Part shown: positions 1 to 8,197 of the stretch, one piece after another
How the letters are laid out: each line of letters begins with the position of its first letter
How positions within the stretch are numbered: the first letter of the stretch is position 1
Source of the DNA: Streptomyces ruber
GTDB lineage: Bacteria; Actinomycetota; Actinomycetes; Streptomycetales; Streptomycetaceae
DNA length: 64,000 bases
NCBI RefSeq assembly: GCF_014648075.1
Contig: NZ_BMQK01000007.1
Coordinates: forward strand, 88,842-152,841
Direction of reading: 5' to 3'
The notes under the pieces: generated by a model
Told to the model about the DNA's origin: nothing
The model's database searches: none
What the model saw: the letters and a program-made list of their open reading frames with translations, nothing else
Translations under genes and position numbers: made by a program

Positions 1-145
1 TGACGGGATGACCTCTGCTTTTGCGGGTCGGCGCCTACTTGTCGCGGCGGTGCGAATGGCGGAGACACGCCGACGGGTCACCGGTTTGCGCCGGCCGGAC
101 CACCCTGGAGGGTGCACCGTACCGCATGGGGGCTAGCCTCGCGAT

Positions 146-994
146 ATGGACAATCCTCGCACCAGGCCGCGCGTCGGTCACATCCAGTTCCTGAACTGCA
201 TGCCCCTGTACTGGGGGCTCGCGCGTACCGGGACGCTCCTCGACTTCGAGCTGACGAAGGACACCCCGGAGAAGCTCAGCGAGAAGCTGGTGCATGGCGA
301 CCTCGACATCGGGCCGATCACGCTCGTGGAGTTCCTCAGGCACGCGGACGAACTGGTCGCCTTCCCCGACATCGCGGTCGGCTGCGACGGCCCCGTGATG
401 TCCTGCGTGATCGTCTCGAAGGGTCCCCTGGACCAGCTCGACGGCGCCCGCGTCGCCCTCGGCTCGACCTCGCGCACGTCGGTGCGGCTCGCTCAGCTGC
501 TGCTCGCGGAGCACATCGGGGTCGGCCCGTCGTACTACACCTGCCCGCCGGACCTCGCCCTGATGATGCAGGAGGCCGAGGCCGCCGTCCTCATCGGCGA
601 CGCGGCGCTGCGGGCCAACCTGATCGACGGCCCGAAGTACGGCCTCCAGGTGCACGACCTGGGCGCCCTGTGGAAGGAGTGGACGGGGCTGCCGTTCGTC
701 TTCGCCGTCTGGGCGGCCCGCCGCGAGTACGCCGAGCGGGAGCCGGAGGTCACCCGGCAGGTGCACGAGGCGTTCCTGGCCTCGCGTGACCTCTCGCTGG
801 TGGAGGTGGACAAGGTCGCCGAGCAGGCGGCCCGCTGGGAGGCCTTCGACGAGAAGGTGCTGGAGCGGTACTTCACGACGCTCGACTTCCGTTTCGGACA
901 GCCGCAGCTGGCGGCGGTGGGCGAGTTCGCGCGCCGCGTGGGCCCGACCACGGGCTTCCCGGCGGACGTACGGGTGGAACTGCTGCGACCGTAG
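146..994 (+). CDS. mqnA: Chorismate dehydratase MqnA (futalosine menaquinone pathway)
   Basis: 282 aa, the usual length for MqnA. MqnA removes water from chorismate to give 3-[(1-carboxyvinyl)oxy]benzoate, the first step of the futalosine route to menaquinone, in the cytosol. The fold is that of a periplasmic-binding-protein-like two-lobed enzyme. Visible family features are GHIQFLNCMPLYWGL (residues 11-25), a Ser/Thr-rich ligand loop GSTSRTS (106-112) and VLIGDAAL (148-155). The ATG start is followed directly by the conserved N-terminus. A second pathway enzyme, MqnC, lies 4.3 kb downstream, which supports the call. The role is from family knowledge; the motifs are seen. Confidence 0.95.
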   Translation: MDNPRTRPRVGHIQFLNCMPLYWGLARTGTLLDFELTKDTPEKLSEKLVHGDLDIGPITLVEFLRHADELVAFPDIAVGCDGPVMSCVIVSKGPLDQLDGARVALGSTSRTSVRLAQLLLAEHIGVGPSYYTCPPDLALMMQEAEAAVLIGDAALRANLIDGPKYGLQVHDLGALWKEWTGLPFVFAVWAARREYAEREPEVTRQVHEAFLASRDLSLVEVDKVAEQAARWEAFDEKVLERYFTTLDFRFGQPQLAAVGEFARRVGPTTGFPADVRVELLRP

Positions 995-996
995 GG

Positions 997-1176
997 TCAG
1001 GTGATCAGGGGGTCCTGCAAGGGCGGGTAGTGCGGGGCGCAGTCCGGGCAGGCGTAGACGTTGAAGCCCGGACCGGTGGCGGCGTGCACCTCGTGCACCA
1101 GGACCGGGTCGTCGGTGGTGCACCCGCAGCGGGCGCACAGGCGGATCGGCCGACGGGGCGCGTTCTGTTCCGTCAT
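997..1176 (-). CDS. Small zinc-ribbon-like protein, 59 aa
   Basis: Translated by eye from the minus strand: 59 aa starting MTEQNAPRRPIRLCARCGC. It has two Cys pairs, CARC near residue 14 and CPDC near residue 43, spaced like a small zinc ribbon. The start ATG overlaps the TGA of the upstream 86-aa ORF (ATGA), so the two are probably translationally coupled. It ends two bases from the convergent mqnA stop. Function is not known; small proteins of this type next to mini GntR regulators are frequent in Streptomyces accessory DNA. Confidence 0.6.
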   Translation of the reverse strand: MTEQNAPRRPIRLCARCGCTTDDPVLVHEVHAATGPGFNVYACPDCAPHYPPLQDPLIT

Positions 1177-1433
1177 CGGACGGCTCCGGCGTACGCGAAG
1201 CGGAGCGCGTGACGCTCCTCGGGTGTGAGGACGTAGGGGCGCACGACGGCGGACGCGTCGCCGTCGAGGCGCTCGGTGAAGCGGGGTGGCGGGGCGGGGA
1301 TGTGGAACGGCGGAGGGAGCACGTCCCCGGCGCGGTGGCGCCCGCGCGAGCTCGGCAGGAAGAGGTCCAGTACCCAGGCGAGAAGGTGGACGATAAGGTC
1401 CGCCATGTCGACGCTCCGATCAGCGTTGGCCAT
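1173..1433 (-). CDS. Hypothetical protein, 86 aa, divergent from GntR gene
   Basis: 86 aa, starting MANADRSVDMADLIVHLL. Residues about 10-27 form one hydrophobic amphipathic stretch (ADLIVHLLAWVLDLFLPS), then a basic and proline-rich segment, then a C-terminal RPYVLTPEER-type motif. No recognised domain. The stop overlaps the start of the 59-aa zinc-ribbon ORF, giving a two-gene operon read away from the mini GntR regulator. An internal Met at residue 10 is an alternative start. I infer that the GntR protein controls this pair; nothing in the sequence gives the function. Confidence 0.6.
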   Translation of the reverse strand: MANADRSVDMADLIVHLLAWVLDLFLPSSRGRHRAGDVLPPPFHIPAPPPRFTERLDGDASAVVRPYVLTPEERHALRFAYAGAVR

Positions 1434-1568
1434 GCCCCGGGACGGCTGCTATCCGTCGCCGGGGCTTTCGGTTGCCTCACCGTAGTGTGTCATGTAACTG
1501 CCTATCTATACCTATGCTATTAGAGCTGTTGCTATGCCTACCGGGATGCCCTTACGTACAGTTCGCCT
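1434..1568. promoter_or_regulatory. Divergent promoter region between small operon and GntR gene
   Basis: 135 bp, clearly AT-richer than the surroundings, with several TAT-type elements (CTATCTATACCTATGCTAT around 1501-1519). TACAGT at 1557-1562 lies six bases before the GTG of the GntR gene and no Shine-Dalgarno is present, so the regulator is probably made from a leaderless transcript. Operator sites for the GntR protein would be expected here; none is proven. Confidence 0.45.
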
Positions 1569-1796
1569 GTGTTCGAATTTGACCCGACGAGGCCCAAGTG
1601 GCACCAGATCGCCGAAGTGGTGCGGGCGAGGATCGCCAGCGGTGAGTACCCCGTACGCGGGCTGATCTCCGAAGTGAAGCTCGAACAAGAGTTCGGGGTG
1701 TCGCGTGTGACGGTCCGCAAAGTCACCGCCGCCCTCCGTGACGAGGGGCTCATCATCACCACACGAGGGATGGGCTCCTTCGTGACGGAACGCTGA
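1569..1796 (+). CDS. Mini GntR-family transcriptional regulator (DNA-binding domain only)
   Basis: 75 aa, consisting almost only of a GntR winged helix-turn-helix: WHQIAEVVRARIASGEYPV (wing/helix 1, about residues 9-27), LEQEFGVSRVTVRKVTAAL (recognition helix, about 38-56) and the wing TTRGMGSFV near the end. Classical GntR proteins carry an effector domain of 100 or more residues; this one has none. Such single-domain forms are common in Streptomyces. GTG start, apparently leaderless. Probable autoregulator of itself and the divergent small operon (inference). Confidence 0.8.
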   Translation: MFEFDPTRPKWHQIAEVVRARIASGEYPVRGLISEVKLEQEFGVSRVTVRKVTAALRDEGLIITTRGMGSFVTER

Positions 1797-1805
1797 CGCG
1801 CAAAA

Positions 1806-1840
1806 AACTCACGGGCCCCGGAGACCGGGGCCCGTGAGTT
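1806..1840 (-). terminator. Intrinsic terminator of the teichoic-acid transferase gene
   Basis: Perfect 16-bp inverted repeat (AACTCACGGGCCCCGG, 1806-1821; its complement, 1825-1840) with a three-base loop. On the minus strand the stem is followed by a run of T (positions 1807-1802), so it is a canonical rho-independent terminator for the gene ending at 1856. The stem could also stop the convergent GntR transcript, but without a U-tract. Confidence 0.85.
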
Positions 1841-1855
1841 CGTGGTGCCGAGGCG

Positions 1856-4159
1856 TCAGGCCGAGACCAGCCCCGCCTCCCCGGAGGGCTGCGCCGGGAC
1901 GGCCGGCGCCGTGCGGGCCGCTCCCGGGGCCGGCGCCGGGGTGCGCTGGTCGAGCGGGAGGACCGACGGGGTCACCCCCTGGTTCAGGAACACGCTGCGC
2001 ACCGCGCGCTCCGCCGCGTGCCCGTCGTCGTACTGGACGAAGCGCTCGCGGAACGCGGCCCGCAGCGCCGTGGCCTTCTCGCCCTTCCAGGCGCCGCTGC
2101 GGAAGACCTCGATGAGCTCGTCCTCGCTGGTCGCCGTGGCACCGGGGGTCTCACCCGGCTTCTGGGACAGCAGGTTGAAGTACACGCCGCGGGCCTTGCT
2201 GTAGACCTCCCAGTCGTCGACGTACGAGACGATGGGCCGGTCCAGGCAGGCGTAGTCGAACATGATCGACGAGTAGTCCGTGATCAGGGCGTCCGCGGCC
2301 AGGCAGAGGTCCTCCACGACCGGATGCTTGGAGACGTCCTTGATCAACCCGCGCTCCTGCAGCGCCTGGAGCTGCGGGTCGGCGCCGTAGAAGTAGTGCG
2401 TGCGCACGAGCACGACGAAGTCGGGGCCGAGTTCGCGGCAGAGCCGTTCCAGGTCCAGGCGGGGGACGAACCCCTTCTGGTAGTCGCGCACGGTGGGGCA
2501 GTACAGCAGGGCGGTCTTCCCGTCCTCGATGCCCAGCTCGGCGCGGATGCGCGTGACGTCCTCGGAAGTGGCCCGGAAGTACACGTCGTTGCGCGGGTAG
2601 CCCGAGTCGATCGACTCGAAGGCGCACGGGTAGACGCGCTCCCAGATCTCGGTCGAGTGCTGGTTGGAGGAGAGGCTGTAGTCCCAGCGGTCGACGCGCT
2701 CGAGCATCTTGTGGAAGCTCATGTTCTTCGCGGCGGCGGGGAAGCGCTGCTGGTCGATGCCCATCTGCTTCAGCGGGGTGCCGTGGTGGGTCTGCAGATG
2801 GATCTGGCCGGGCCGCTTGACGATCTCGTTGGGGAAGTTGACGTTGTTGACCAGGTACTTCGCCCGGGCCATGACCTCCCAGTACCGGGGCGAGCGGGCG
2901 ACCACGTAGTCGACCCCGGCCGGTACCGTCGCCTCCTCGCCCGGACGCACGATCCACACGCCGTGGATGTGCGGGGCGAGCTCCTTGGCCTTGTAGTAGA
3001 TCGCCGCGGGGTTGCAGGCGACACCGCGGTTCCAGTAGGCGCTGTAGACCGCGAGGTTCTCGTCGATCGGGCGCCGCAGGTACATGCGGTACAGGCGGTC
3101 GTACGCCCTCCTGCCGAGCGCCGTCCGCATCTTGGAGGCCCGCTTGACCAGCTTCTTCTTTGTGGCACCCGCGAACTCGACCGCCGCGAACGCCGGGTAG
3201 GAGCCGCGCTCCACGAGGTCGAAGCGCAGCCCGGGCGTGCCCTCGGGCTTCTGGAAGCGCGCGGGCTTGAACCGCTTGTACTGGGCCGAGGCGAGCTTGA
3301 AGAACTCGGGCCGGTCCTGCGGGAGGATGCGGTCCGCACGGACGAGCGTGAACAGGAAGTGGCTGACCATCCGCTCGAAGAGCAGCGGGCGCACGGCCGA
3401 GAGGTGGGGCCGCTCGTCGAGGAACTCGAACAGCCGGGCGTACTGCTCGAAGATCCCGAAGTGCTTGCGCCCGGGGGTGCGCATGGAGTTGCCCTGGCGC
3501 CGCTGCCGGTACTCCACGCAGACCTGCTCCAGGCAGGCGATGCGCTCGGCGGTCAGCATGGTCTTGTAGACCATCAGCGCGTCTTCGTAGATGCCGTCGG
3601 TGAAGGTGAAGCCGCCCCCGACGTAGAACTCGCGGCGGTACACCCGGTTCCACACGACGGCGAACATCGTGAGGTACTCGGGGCGCTCCAGTGCCGTGAA
3701 CACGTCGGTGCCGGCCGCGGCGAGCAGTTCGCCGGCGGCGCTCTCCTGTACCCGGTTCGTCCAGTACGTGCGGACGTGGTTGAAGAGCAGGATGTCCGGG
3801 TCGTCGGTCAGTTCGAGGCGGTCGGCGATCGCCTGGAGCGCGTTCTCCGCGAGGGTGTCGTCGCTGTCCAGGTAGAAGATGTAGTCACCGGTCGCACGCT
3901 GCGCGCCCAGGTCGCGGGCCTTGCCGATGCCCTGGTTCTCGTCGAGGTGGACCGGCCGCACGCGGCTGTCCCGCGCGGCGTACTCGTCGAGGATCCGGCC
4001 GCAGCCGTCCGGTGAGTTGTCGTCGACCGCGATGACCTCGAAGTCTTCGAAGGACTGCTCGAGAATGGAGTCCAGGCAGGCGCGCAGATACCCCTGCACC
4101 CGGTAAACGGGGACAACAAGGCTTATTCGGGGAGCAACCGGATTCTGCGCGTGGCTCAT
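1856..4159 (-). CDS. Two-domain glycosyltransferase / CDP-glycerol glycerophosphotransferase (TagF-like)
   Basis: 767 aa. The N-terminal third is a GT-A family 2 glycosyltransferase: ISLVVPVYRVQGYLRACLDS (12-31), VDDNSPDG, and the metal-site motif DSDD (98-101). The C-terminal half is a CDP-glycerol:poly(glycerophosphate) transferase domain, with HGTPLKQMG near residue 457 and the nucleotide-binding signature ITDYSSIMFDYA near 630. Such fusions build glycerol-phosphate-containing wall polymers on the inner face of the membrane. I chose the ATG at 4159 (MSHAQNP) over an upstream in-frame Met because AGGAAG sits just before it and homology begins there. Monocistronic, with a strong terminator and an upstream region carrying CCTGATC repeats. 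Acceptor and sugar specificity cannot be read from sequence. Confidence 0.85.
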   Translation of the reverse strand: MSHAQNPVAPRISLVVPVYRVQGYLRACLDSILEQSFEDFEVIAVDDNSPDGCGRILDEYAARDSRVRPVHLDENQGIGKARDLGAQRATGDYIFYLDSDDTLAENALQAIADRLELTDDPDILLFNHVRTYWTNRVQESAAGELLAAAGTDVFTALERPEYLTMFAVVWNRVYRREFYVGGGFTFTDGIYEDALMVYKTMLTAERIACLEQVCVEYRQRRQGNSMRTPGRKHFGIFEQYARLFEFLDERPHLSAVRPLLFERMVSHFLFTLVRADRILPQDRPEFFKLASAQYKRFKPARFQKPEGTPGLRFDLVERGSYPAFAAVEFAGATKKKLVKRASKMRTALGRRAYDRLYRMYLRRPIDENLAVYSAYWNRGVACNPAAIYYKAKELAPHIHGVWIVRPGEEATVPAGVDYVVARSPRYWEVMARAKYLVNNVNFPNEIVKRPGQIHLQTHHGTPLKQMGIDQQRFPAAAKNMSFHKMLERVDRWDYSLSSNQHSTEIWERVYPCAFESIDSGYPRNDVYFRATSEDVTRIRAELGIEDGKTALLYCPTVRDYQKGFVPRLDLERLCRELGPDFVVLVRTHYFYGADPQLQALQERGLIKDVSKHPVVEDLCLAADALITDYSSIMFDYACLDRPIVSYVDDWEVYSKARGVYFNLLSQKPGETPGATATSEDELIEVFRSGAWKGEKATALRAAFRERFVQYDDGHAAERAVRSVFLNQGVTPSVLPLDQRTPAPAPGAARTAPAVPAQPSGEAGLVSA

Positions 4160-4285
4160 GAAGCTTCCTGGAGAGTGGGGGGTGCGTGTCGAATCCTCGC
4201 CTGACATGCGCACTGTGATGAATGGTGTATGAAGCGAGGTTGAATCCTACATGAGGGCGGCAAGTCGTGATCTTTGCGTGACTGG

Positions 4286-4341
4286 TCCTGATCGGTGTCC
4301 TGATCGGTGTCCTGATCAGGGCCCCGGTGACCTGATCAGCC
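4286..4341. repeat. Short direct repeats with CTGATC cores upstream of the TagF-like gene
   Basis: A 12-bp unit TCCTGATCGGTG occurs at 4286-4297 and 4298-4309, followed by TCCTGATCAGGG (4310-4321) and ACCTGATCAGCC (4330-4341); the last two contain the palindrome CTGATCAG. They lie about 130 bp upstream of the minus-strand transferase start and 115 bp upstream of the plus-strand prepilin peptidase, so they may be operator repeats for either gene. No regulator is identified. Confidence 0.6.
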
Positions 4342-4455
4342 AAGTCTTCAGATGCGCGACATGTCCAGAGGGTTGTATCGGCACCGCGAATGTGGCATGC
4401 GTTACTCACGTGAGGGTCGTGGGGTCAGTGACGGCGGGACGGTGATCCGCGCGGG

Positions 4456-5178
4456 ATGAGCGAGTCGTTACTGATCTTCCTCGCCGCCCTGTGGGGGGCG
4501 GCGGCCGGCGGGCTCCTGCCCCGGGCCGCCCACCGGCTCGCCGTACCGCCCGAGGAGCCGTGGCGCTCCGCGTGCCCCGCGGGGCACCCCGTCAGGGGCT
4601 GGCTGGGGCGCGCCCGCTGCGCACCCTGTGGGCACGCGTACGGCCGCGCCCTGCCCGTCGCGTGCGTCACGGCCGTCGCCTGCGCGGTGTCCGCCGCCGC
4701 CACCGGTCCCCGTCCCGAGCTGGCCGTCTGGCTGCTGCTCGCGCCGGTCGCCGTCCTGCTGTCCCTGGTCGACCTGCGGGTGCACCGGCTGCCGGACGTC
4801 CTGACGCTGCCGCTGGCCGGGGCGGCCCTCGTACTGCTCGGCGCCGCGGCGCTCGTGCCCGGGCACGCGGGACAGTGGCGCACCGCGGTGTTCGGGGCAC
4901 TGGCGCTCGGGGGCCTGTACCTCGTGCTCTTCCTCGTCCGGCCGGACGGCTTCGGCTTCGGCGACGTGAAACTCGGGCTCGGGCTCGGGGCCGTGCTCGG
5001 CTGGTACGGGTGGGGCGTCGTCGTCCTGGGGGCGTTCGCGGGCATCCTGTTCGCCGGGCTGTACGGGCTGGTGCTCGCCCTGGCGCGGCGGATCGGACGG
5101 CGCACCGCGTACCCGATCGGACCGGCTCTGATCGCCGGGGCGTACGTCGCGCTGCTGCTCGGGGCGCACGCGGTCTGA
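4456..5178 (+). CDS. Prepilin peptidase, A24 family
   Basis: 240 aa polytopic membrane protein. Type IV prepilin peptidases cleave the leader of pilins at the cytoplasmic membrane with two aspartates. Both aspartate motifs are visible: SLVDLRVHRLPD (first Asp about residue 103) and GFGFGDVKLGLGLG (second Asp about residue 173). About seven hydrophobic segments. Cys residues in the N-terminal hydrophilic loop (CPAGHP, CAPCG) resemble the zinc-binding loop of PilD. No pilin or secretion ATPase genes are adjacent, so it is an orphan in this window, perhaps serving a Tad/Flp-type pilus elsewhere. The fifth codon is TTA (4468-4470), the rare leucine codon read by BldA tRNA. Confidence 0.9.
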   Translation: MSESLLIFLAALWGAAAGGLLPRAAHRLAVPPEEPWRSACPAGHPVRGWLGRARCAPCGHAYGRALPVACVTAVACAVSAAATGPRPELAVWLLLAPVAVLLSLVDLRVHRLPDVLTLPLAGAALVLLGAAALVPGHAGQWRTAVFGALALGGLYLVLFLVRPDGFGFGDVKLGLGLGAVLGWYGWGVVVLGAFAGILFAGLYGLVLALARRIGRRTAYPIGPALIAGAYVALLLGAHAV

Positions 5179-5278
5179 CGTGCGGCGCGGCACGGTTGTC
5201 CACAGGCGGGAGTGGGGCGGTTCCGGGGGTAGGCGTACGCTGGTCCGGACCGCCCACACCCACCTGAAAGGGACCCCG

Positions 5279-6493
5279 GTGACCGAGAAGGCCGACCTCG
5301 CGTCGTTCGATGTAACAGCCGTTCTCGACCGTGCCGCCGCCGGTGGGCGGATCACCCCGGAAGAGGCGCTCGTCCTCTACCGCGACGCCCCGCTGCACGC
5401 GCTGGGCGCCGCCGCCGACGCCATCCGGAGGCGGAAGTACGCGGGCACCGAGCACATCGCGACGTACATCATCGAGCGGAACATCAACTACACGAACGTC
5501 TGCGTGACGGCGTGCAAGTTCTGCGCCTTCTACGCCGCGCCCAAGGACATCAAGAAGGGCTGGACGCGGGACCTGGAGGACATCCTGCGCCGCTGCGCGG
5601 AGACCGTCGAGCTCGGCGGCACGCAGATCATGTTCCAGGGCGGTCACCACCCGGACTTCGGCGTGGAGTACTACGAGCAGCACTTCTCCGCCATCAAGCA
5701 GGCGTTCCCGCAGCTGGTCATCCACTCCCTCGGCGCCTCCGAGGTCGAGCACATGGCCCGTATCTCCAAGGTGAGCGTGGAGGAGGCGATCCAGCGCATC
5801 CACGCGGCGGGCCTCGACTCCTTCGCGGGCGCCGGTGCCGAGCTGCTGCCCGAGCGGCCGCGCAAGGCCATCGCCCCGCTGAAGGAGAGCGGCGAGCGCT
5901 GGCTGGAGATCATGGAGACCGCGCACAACCTGGGCGTGGAGTCCACCTCCACGATGCTCATGGGCACCGGCGAGACGAACGCCGAGCGCATCGAGCACCT
6001 GCGGATGATCCGCGACGTGCAGGACCGGACGGGCGGCTTCCGGGCCTTCATCCCGTACACGTACCAGCCGGAGAACAACCACCTCAAGGGCCGTACGCAG
6101 GCCACGATCTTCGAGTACCTGCGCATGATCGCCATCGCCCGGATCTTCCTGGACAACGTGGCGCACATCCAGGGCTCCTGGCTGACCACCGGCAAGGAGA
6201 TCGGCCAGCTCTCCCTGCACTACGGCGCGGACGACCTCGGCTCGGTCATGCTGGAGGAGAACGTGGTCTCGTCGGCCGGCGCCAGGCACCGCTCCAACCG
6301 GCTGGAGCTGATCGACCTGATCCGCAAGGCCGGCCGGGTGCCCGCCCAGCGCAGCACGACGTACGAGCACCTGGTCGTCCACGACGACCCGGCCAACGAC
6401 CCCGTCGACGACCGCGTGGTCTCCCACATCTCGTCCACGGCCATCGAGGGCGGCACGGCCCACCCCGAGCTGAAGCTGATCGGCACCAACTAG
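5279..6493 (+). CDS. mqnC: Cyclic dehypoxanthine futalosine synthase MqnC (radical SAM)
   Basis: 404 aa. MqnC converts dehypoxanthine futalosine to its cyclic form using S-adenosylmethionine and a [4Fe-4S] cluster, the third step of the futalosine menaquinone pathway. The radical-SAM motif CX3CX2C is at Cys75, Cys79 and Cys82 within NVCVTACKFCAFYA. Downstream are GGTQIMFQGGHHPD, typical of the family, and YTYQPENNHL near 260. The GTG at 5279 is preferred over upstream in-frame codons because GAAAGGGA lies just before it and the conserved protein begins there. The gene stands 100 bp from the prepilin peptidase and is followed after 17 bp by an uncharacterised ORF. Confidence 0.96.
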   Translation: MTEKADLASFDVTAVLDRAAAGGRITPEEALVLYRDAPLHALGAAADAIRRRKYAGTEHIATYIIERNINYTNVCVTACKFCAFYAAPKDIKKGWTRDLEDILRRCAETVELGGTQIMFQGGHHPDFGVEYYEQHFSAIKQAFPQLVIHSLGASEVEHMARISKVSVEEAIQRIHAAGLDSFAGAGAELLPERPRKAIAPLKESGERWLEIMETAHNLGVESTSTMLMGTGETNAERIEHLRMIRDVQDRTGGFRAFIPYTYQPENNHLKGRTQATIFEYLRMIAIARIFLDNVAHIQGSWLTTGKEIGQLSLHYGADDLGSVMLEENVVSSAGARHRSNRLELIDLIRKAGRVPAQRSTTYEHLVVHDDPANDPVDDRVVSHISSTAIEGGTAHPELKLIGTN

Positions 6494-6510
6494 CGCGGAC
6501 CGCTGCCGAG

Positions 6511-6960
6511 GTGCTGACGATCCACGCCGCGGACGAGCTGCGGCACGCCTGGGACGACACGAAGCCGCTCAAGGAGGGCGCCGTAGCCGTGGAGGGCGGC
6601 CGGGTGGCCGCCGTCGGCACCCTGGCCGAACTGCTGAAGCCGTACCCGGGCGCCCGCGTACGGCGCTGGCCGGGCACCCTGGGGCCCGCCCGCGTCCATG
6701 TCGGTCCGCTCCCGGACGCGCCGACCCCGCGCGAACGCATTCACGCGGTGCTCAAGTCGGGTGCCGTCGCGGTCCTGGAGGAGTACGCGGACACGCCCGA
6801 ACTGAGGGCGGCCGCCGAGCGGAACGACGTGGTGGTCCTGCGGCGGGGGCGGCCCACCGCCGTCGTCCCGGGGGCCCGCGCCGACCTCGCCGTCTTCGAC
6901 GCCGCCGGCGTCTGCCTCGCCACGGTGTGCGCGGGACGGCTGGTGCACCGGAGGCGGTGA
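6511..6960 (+). CDS. Imidazolonepropionase-like small protein after mqnC
   Basis: 149 aa from GTG 6511. The sequence resembles the composite (non-catalytic) domain of amidohydrolases such as imidazolonepropionase: an N-terminal VLTIHAADELRHAW, then KEGAVAVEGGRVAAVGTLAE (24-43), and a C-terminal PGARADLAVFDAAGVCLATV block (strand pairs that flank the TIM barrel in the full enzyme). The metal-binding barrel itself is absent, so this is unlikely to be an active amidohydrolase. It follows mqnC by 17 bp and is probably co-transcribed. Role unknown; a link to menaquinone synthesis is only suggested by position. Confidence 0.7.
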   Translation: MLTIHAADELRHAWDDTKPLKEGAVAVEGGRVAAVGTLAELLKPYPGARVRRWPGTLGPARVHVGPLPDAPTPRERIHAVLKSGAVAVLEEYADTPELRAAAERNDVVVLRRGRPTAVVPGARADLAVFDAAGVCLATVCAGRLVHRRR

Positions 6961-6977
6961 GGGGAATCCCGCCCCGG

Positions 6978-8006
6978 TCAGCACTCCGCGGTCAGCCGGA
7001 GAACGCCTCCGCGAACGCCCCGTCCTCCTGGTCCACCCCGCTGCAGTCGGTGGACGCGTCGTCGGTCGCGGAGCCGGTGGGGGTGGTGCTGGTGGTGCCG
7101 GTGGTGCCGAGTGGTGCCGGTGGTGTCGCACCGCCGGTTGCGGAAGGACCCCCACACCGACACCCAGGCGAAGCCCCTCTCGTCGGCGAACTCCCGCACC
7201 CGCGCCGCGTCGTGGAGCGTGAAGGTCTCGTTCTCCACGTCGTTCTCATCGATCATCGAGGTGAGGGCCAGGCCGTGCCAGGCGGTCTCGTCCGACAGCC
7301 CGAAGACGTCCGCGAGCCGGTCGTGGGCGGCCTCGGCGGACGTCTCCGCGTAGTCGCCCATGTCACCGTCGTACGAGCTGCCGTAGTCCATGGTCATGAC
7401 GTCGACCGTGGAGACCTGTACGGAGTGGTCGTTCGCGGACTCCAGCAGGGCCACGCCGTCGTCGTCGAGGCCGGAGGGCATGACGGGAAGGGTGAACGAG
7501 ACCGAGAGACCCTCCCGTTCCTCCTGGAGCTGCGCTATCGCCTCCGAGCGGAGGTCCACCGAGGCGGCGTCCGTCAGCGCGTCGCCCTCGACGTCGGAGT
7601 CCGCCGCACTCGCCCCGGCCGCGTCGAGCGCCTGTCCGTACGCCGAAGCGAGGGCCGAGGCGCTGTCGCGTGCCTCGGCGGGCTCCGTCCCCGACGCCCC
7701 GCCGAACGCCACCCGCACCGTCGCCCCGGACTCCTTCAGCGCCGAGACGCGGGACGCCACCGCCGCGTCGTCGACCGCGGCCGTCCCGCCCCACGCCGGG
7801 GTGCAGTCGTCGCCGTCCACGATCACGAACGCCAGGCTGTAGGCGGAGGGCCTGCCCGCCGGGTCGAGGTCGGACGCGGTCGTGGCGCTCACGTAGGGGG
7901 CGTACGCCGTCGTGGAATTCGTGGCTGCGTATTCCGAGGAGCAGCCCGCGCAGGCCGGCGTCACCAGACGGACCAGCCCGGCGGCCGGCTTGAGGAAACT
8001 CCTCAC
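6978..8006 (-). CDS. GH18-like chitinase domain protein with a frameshifted C-terminus
   Basis: 342 aa as read. The body looks like the bacterial glycoside hydrolase 18 fold used by chitinase-like proteins: VRVAFGGASG, AADSDVEGDAL at the position of the DxDxE catalytic loop, LSVSFTLPVMPSGL, and VDVMTMDYGSS. After RNRRCDTTGTT the reading frame becomes a His/Arg-rich nonsense tail. In the minus-one frame the same DNA continues as a Thr/Gly-rich linker and ends DQEDGAFAEAFSG with a stop at 6992. One extra base, A7110, in a GGTGCCGGT repeat explains the switch. No clear signal peptide from the given start, although the family is normally secreted. The gene may be inactive, phase-variable, or mis-sequenced. 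Confidence 0.65.
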   Translation of the reverse strand: MRSFLKPAAGLVRLVTPACAGCSSEYAATNSTTAYAPYVSATTASDLDPAGRPSAYSLAFVIVDGDDCTPAWGGTAAVDDAAVASRVSALKESGATVRVAFGGASGTEPAEARDSASALASAYGQALDAAGASAADSDVEGDALTDAASVDLRSEAIAQLQEEREGLSVSFTLPVMPSGLDDDGVALLESANDHSVQVSTVDVMTMDYGSSYDGDMGDYAETSAEAAHDRLADVFGLSDETAWHGLALTSMIDENDVENETFTLHDAARVREFADERGFAWVSVWGSFRNRRCDTTGTTRHHRHHQHHPHRLRDRRRVHRLQRGGPGGRGVRGGVLRLTAEC

Positions 8007-8197
8007 GGCGTACGCACCCGCCCTCTCGTGATTACCGCGTCCCCGAGAGGTTAATTAACGGACCGGTCCGCTTCCGGTGCTCTCACCTGCGAACTTGCAA
8101 CCTCTGAGGAGAAGACAGAGTGGCGGACTTTCCATGGTTCATGCGCAACGGATACCGAATTCCGGTCACATGAAATATCTCTACCGTCCTCCACGGA

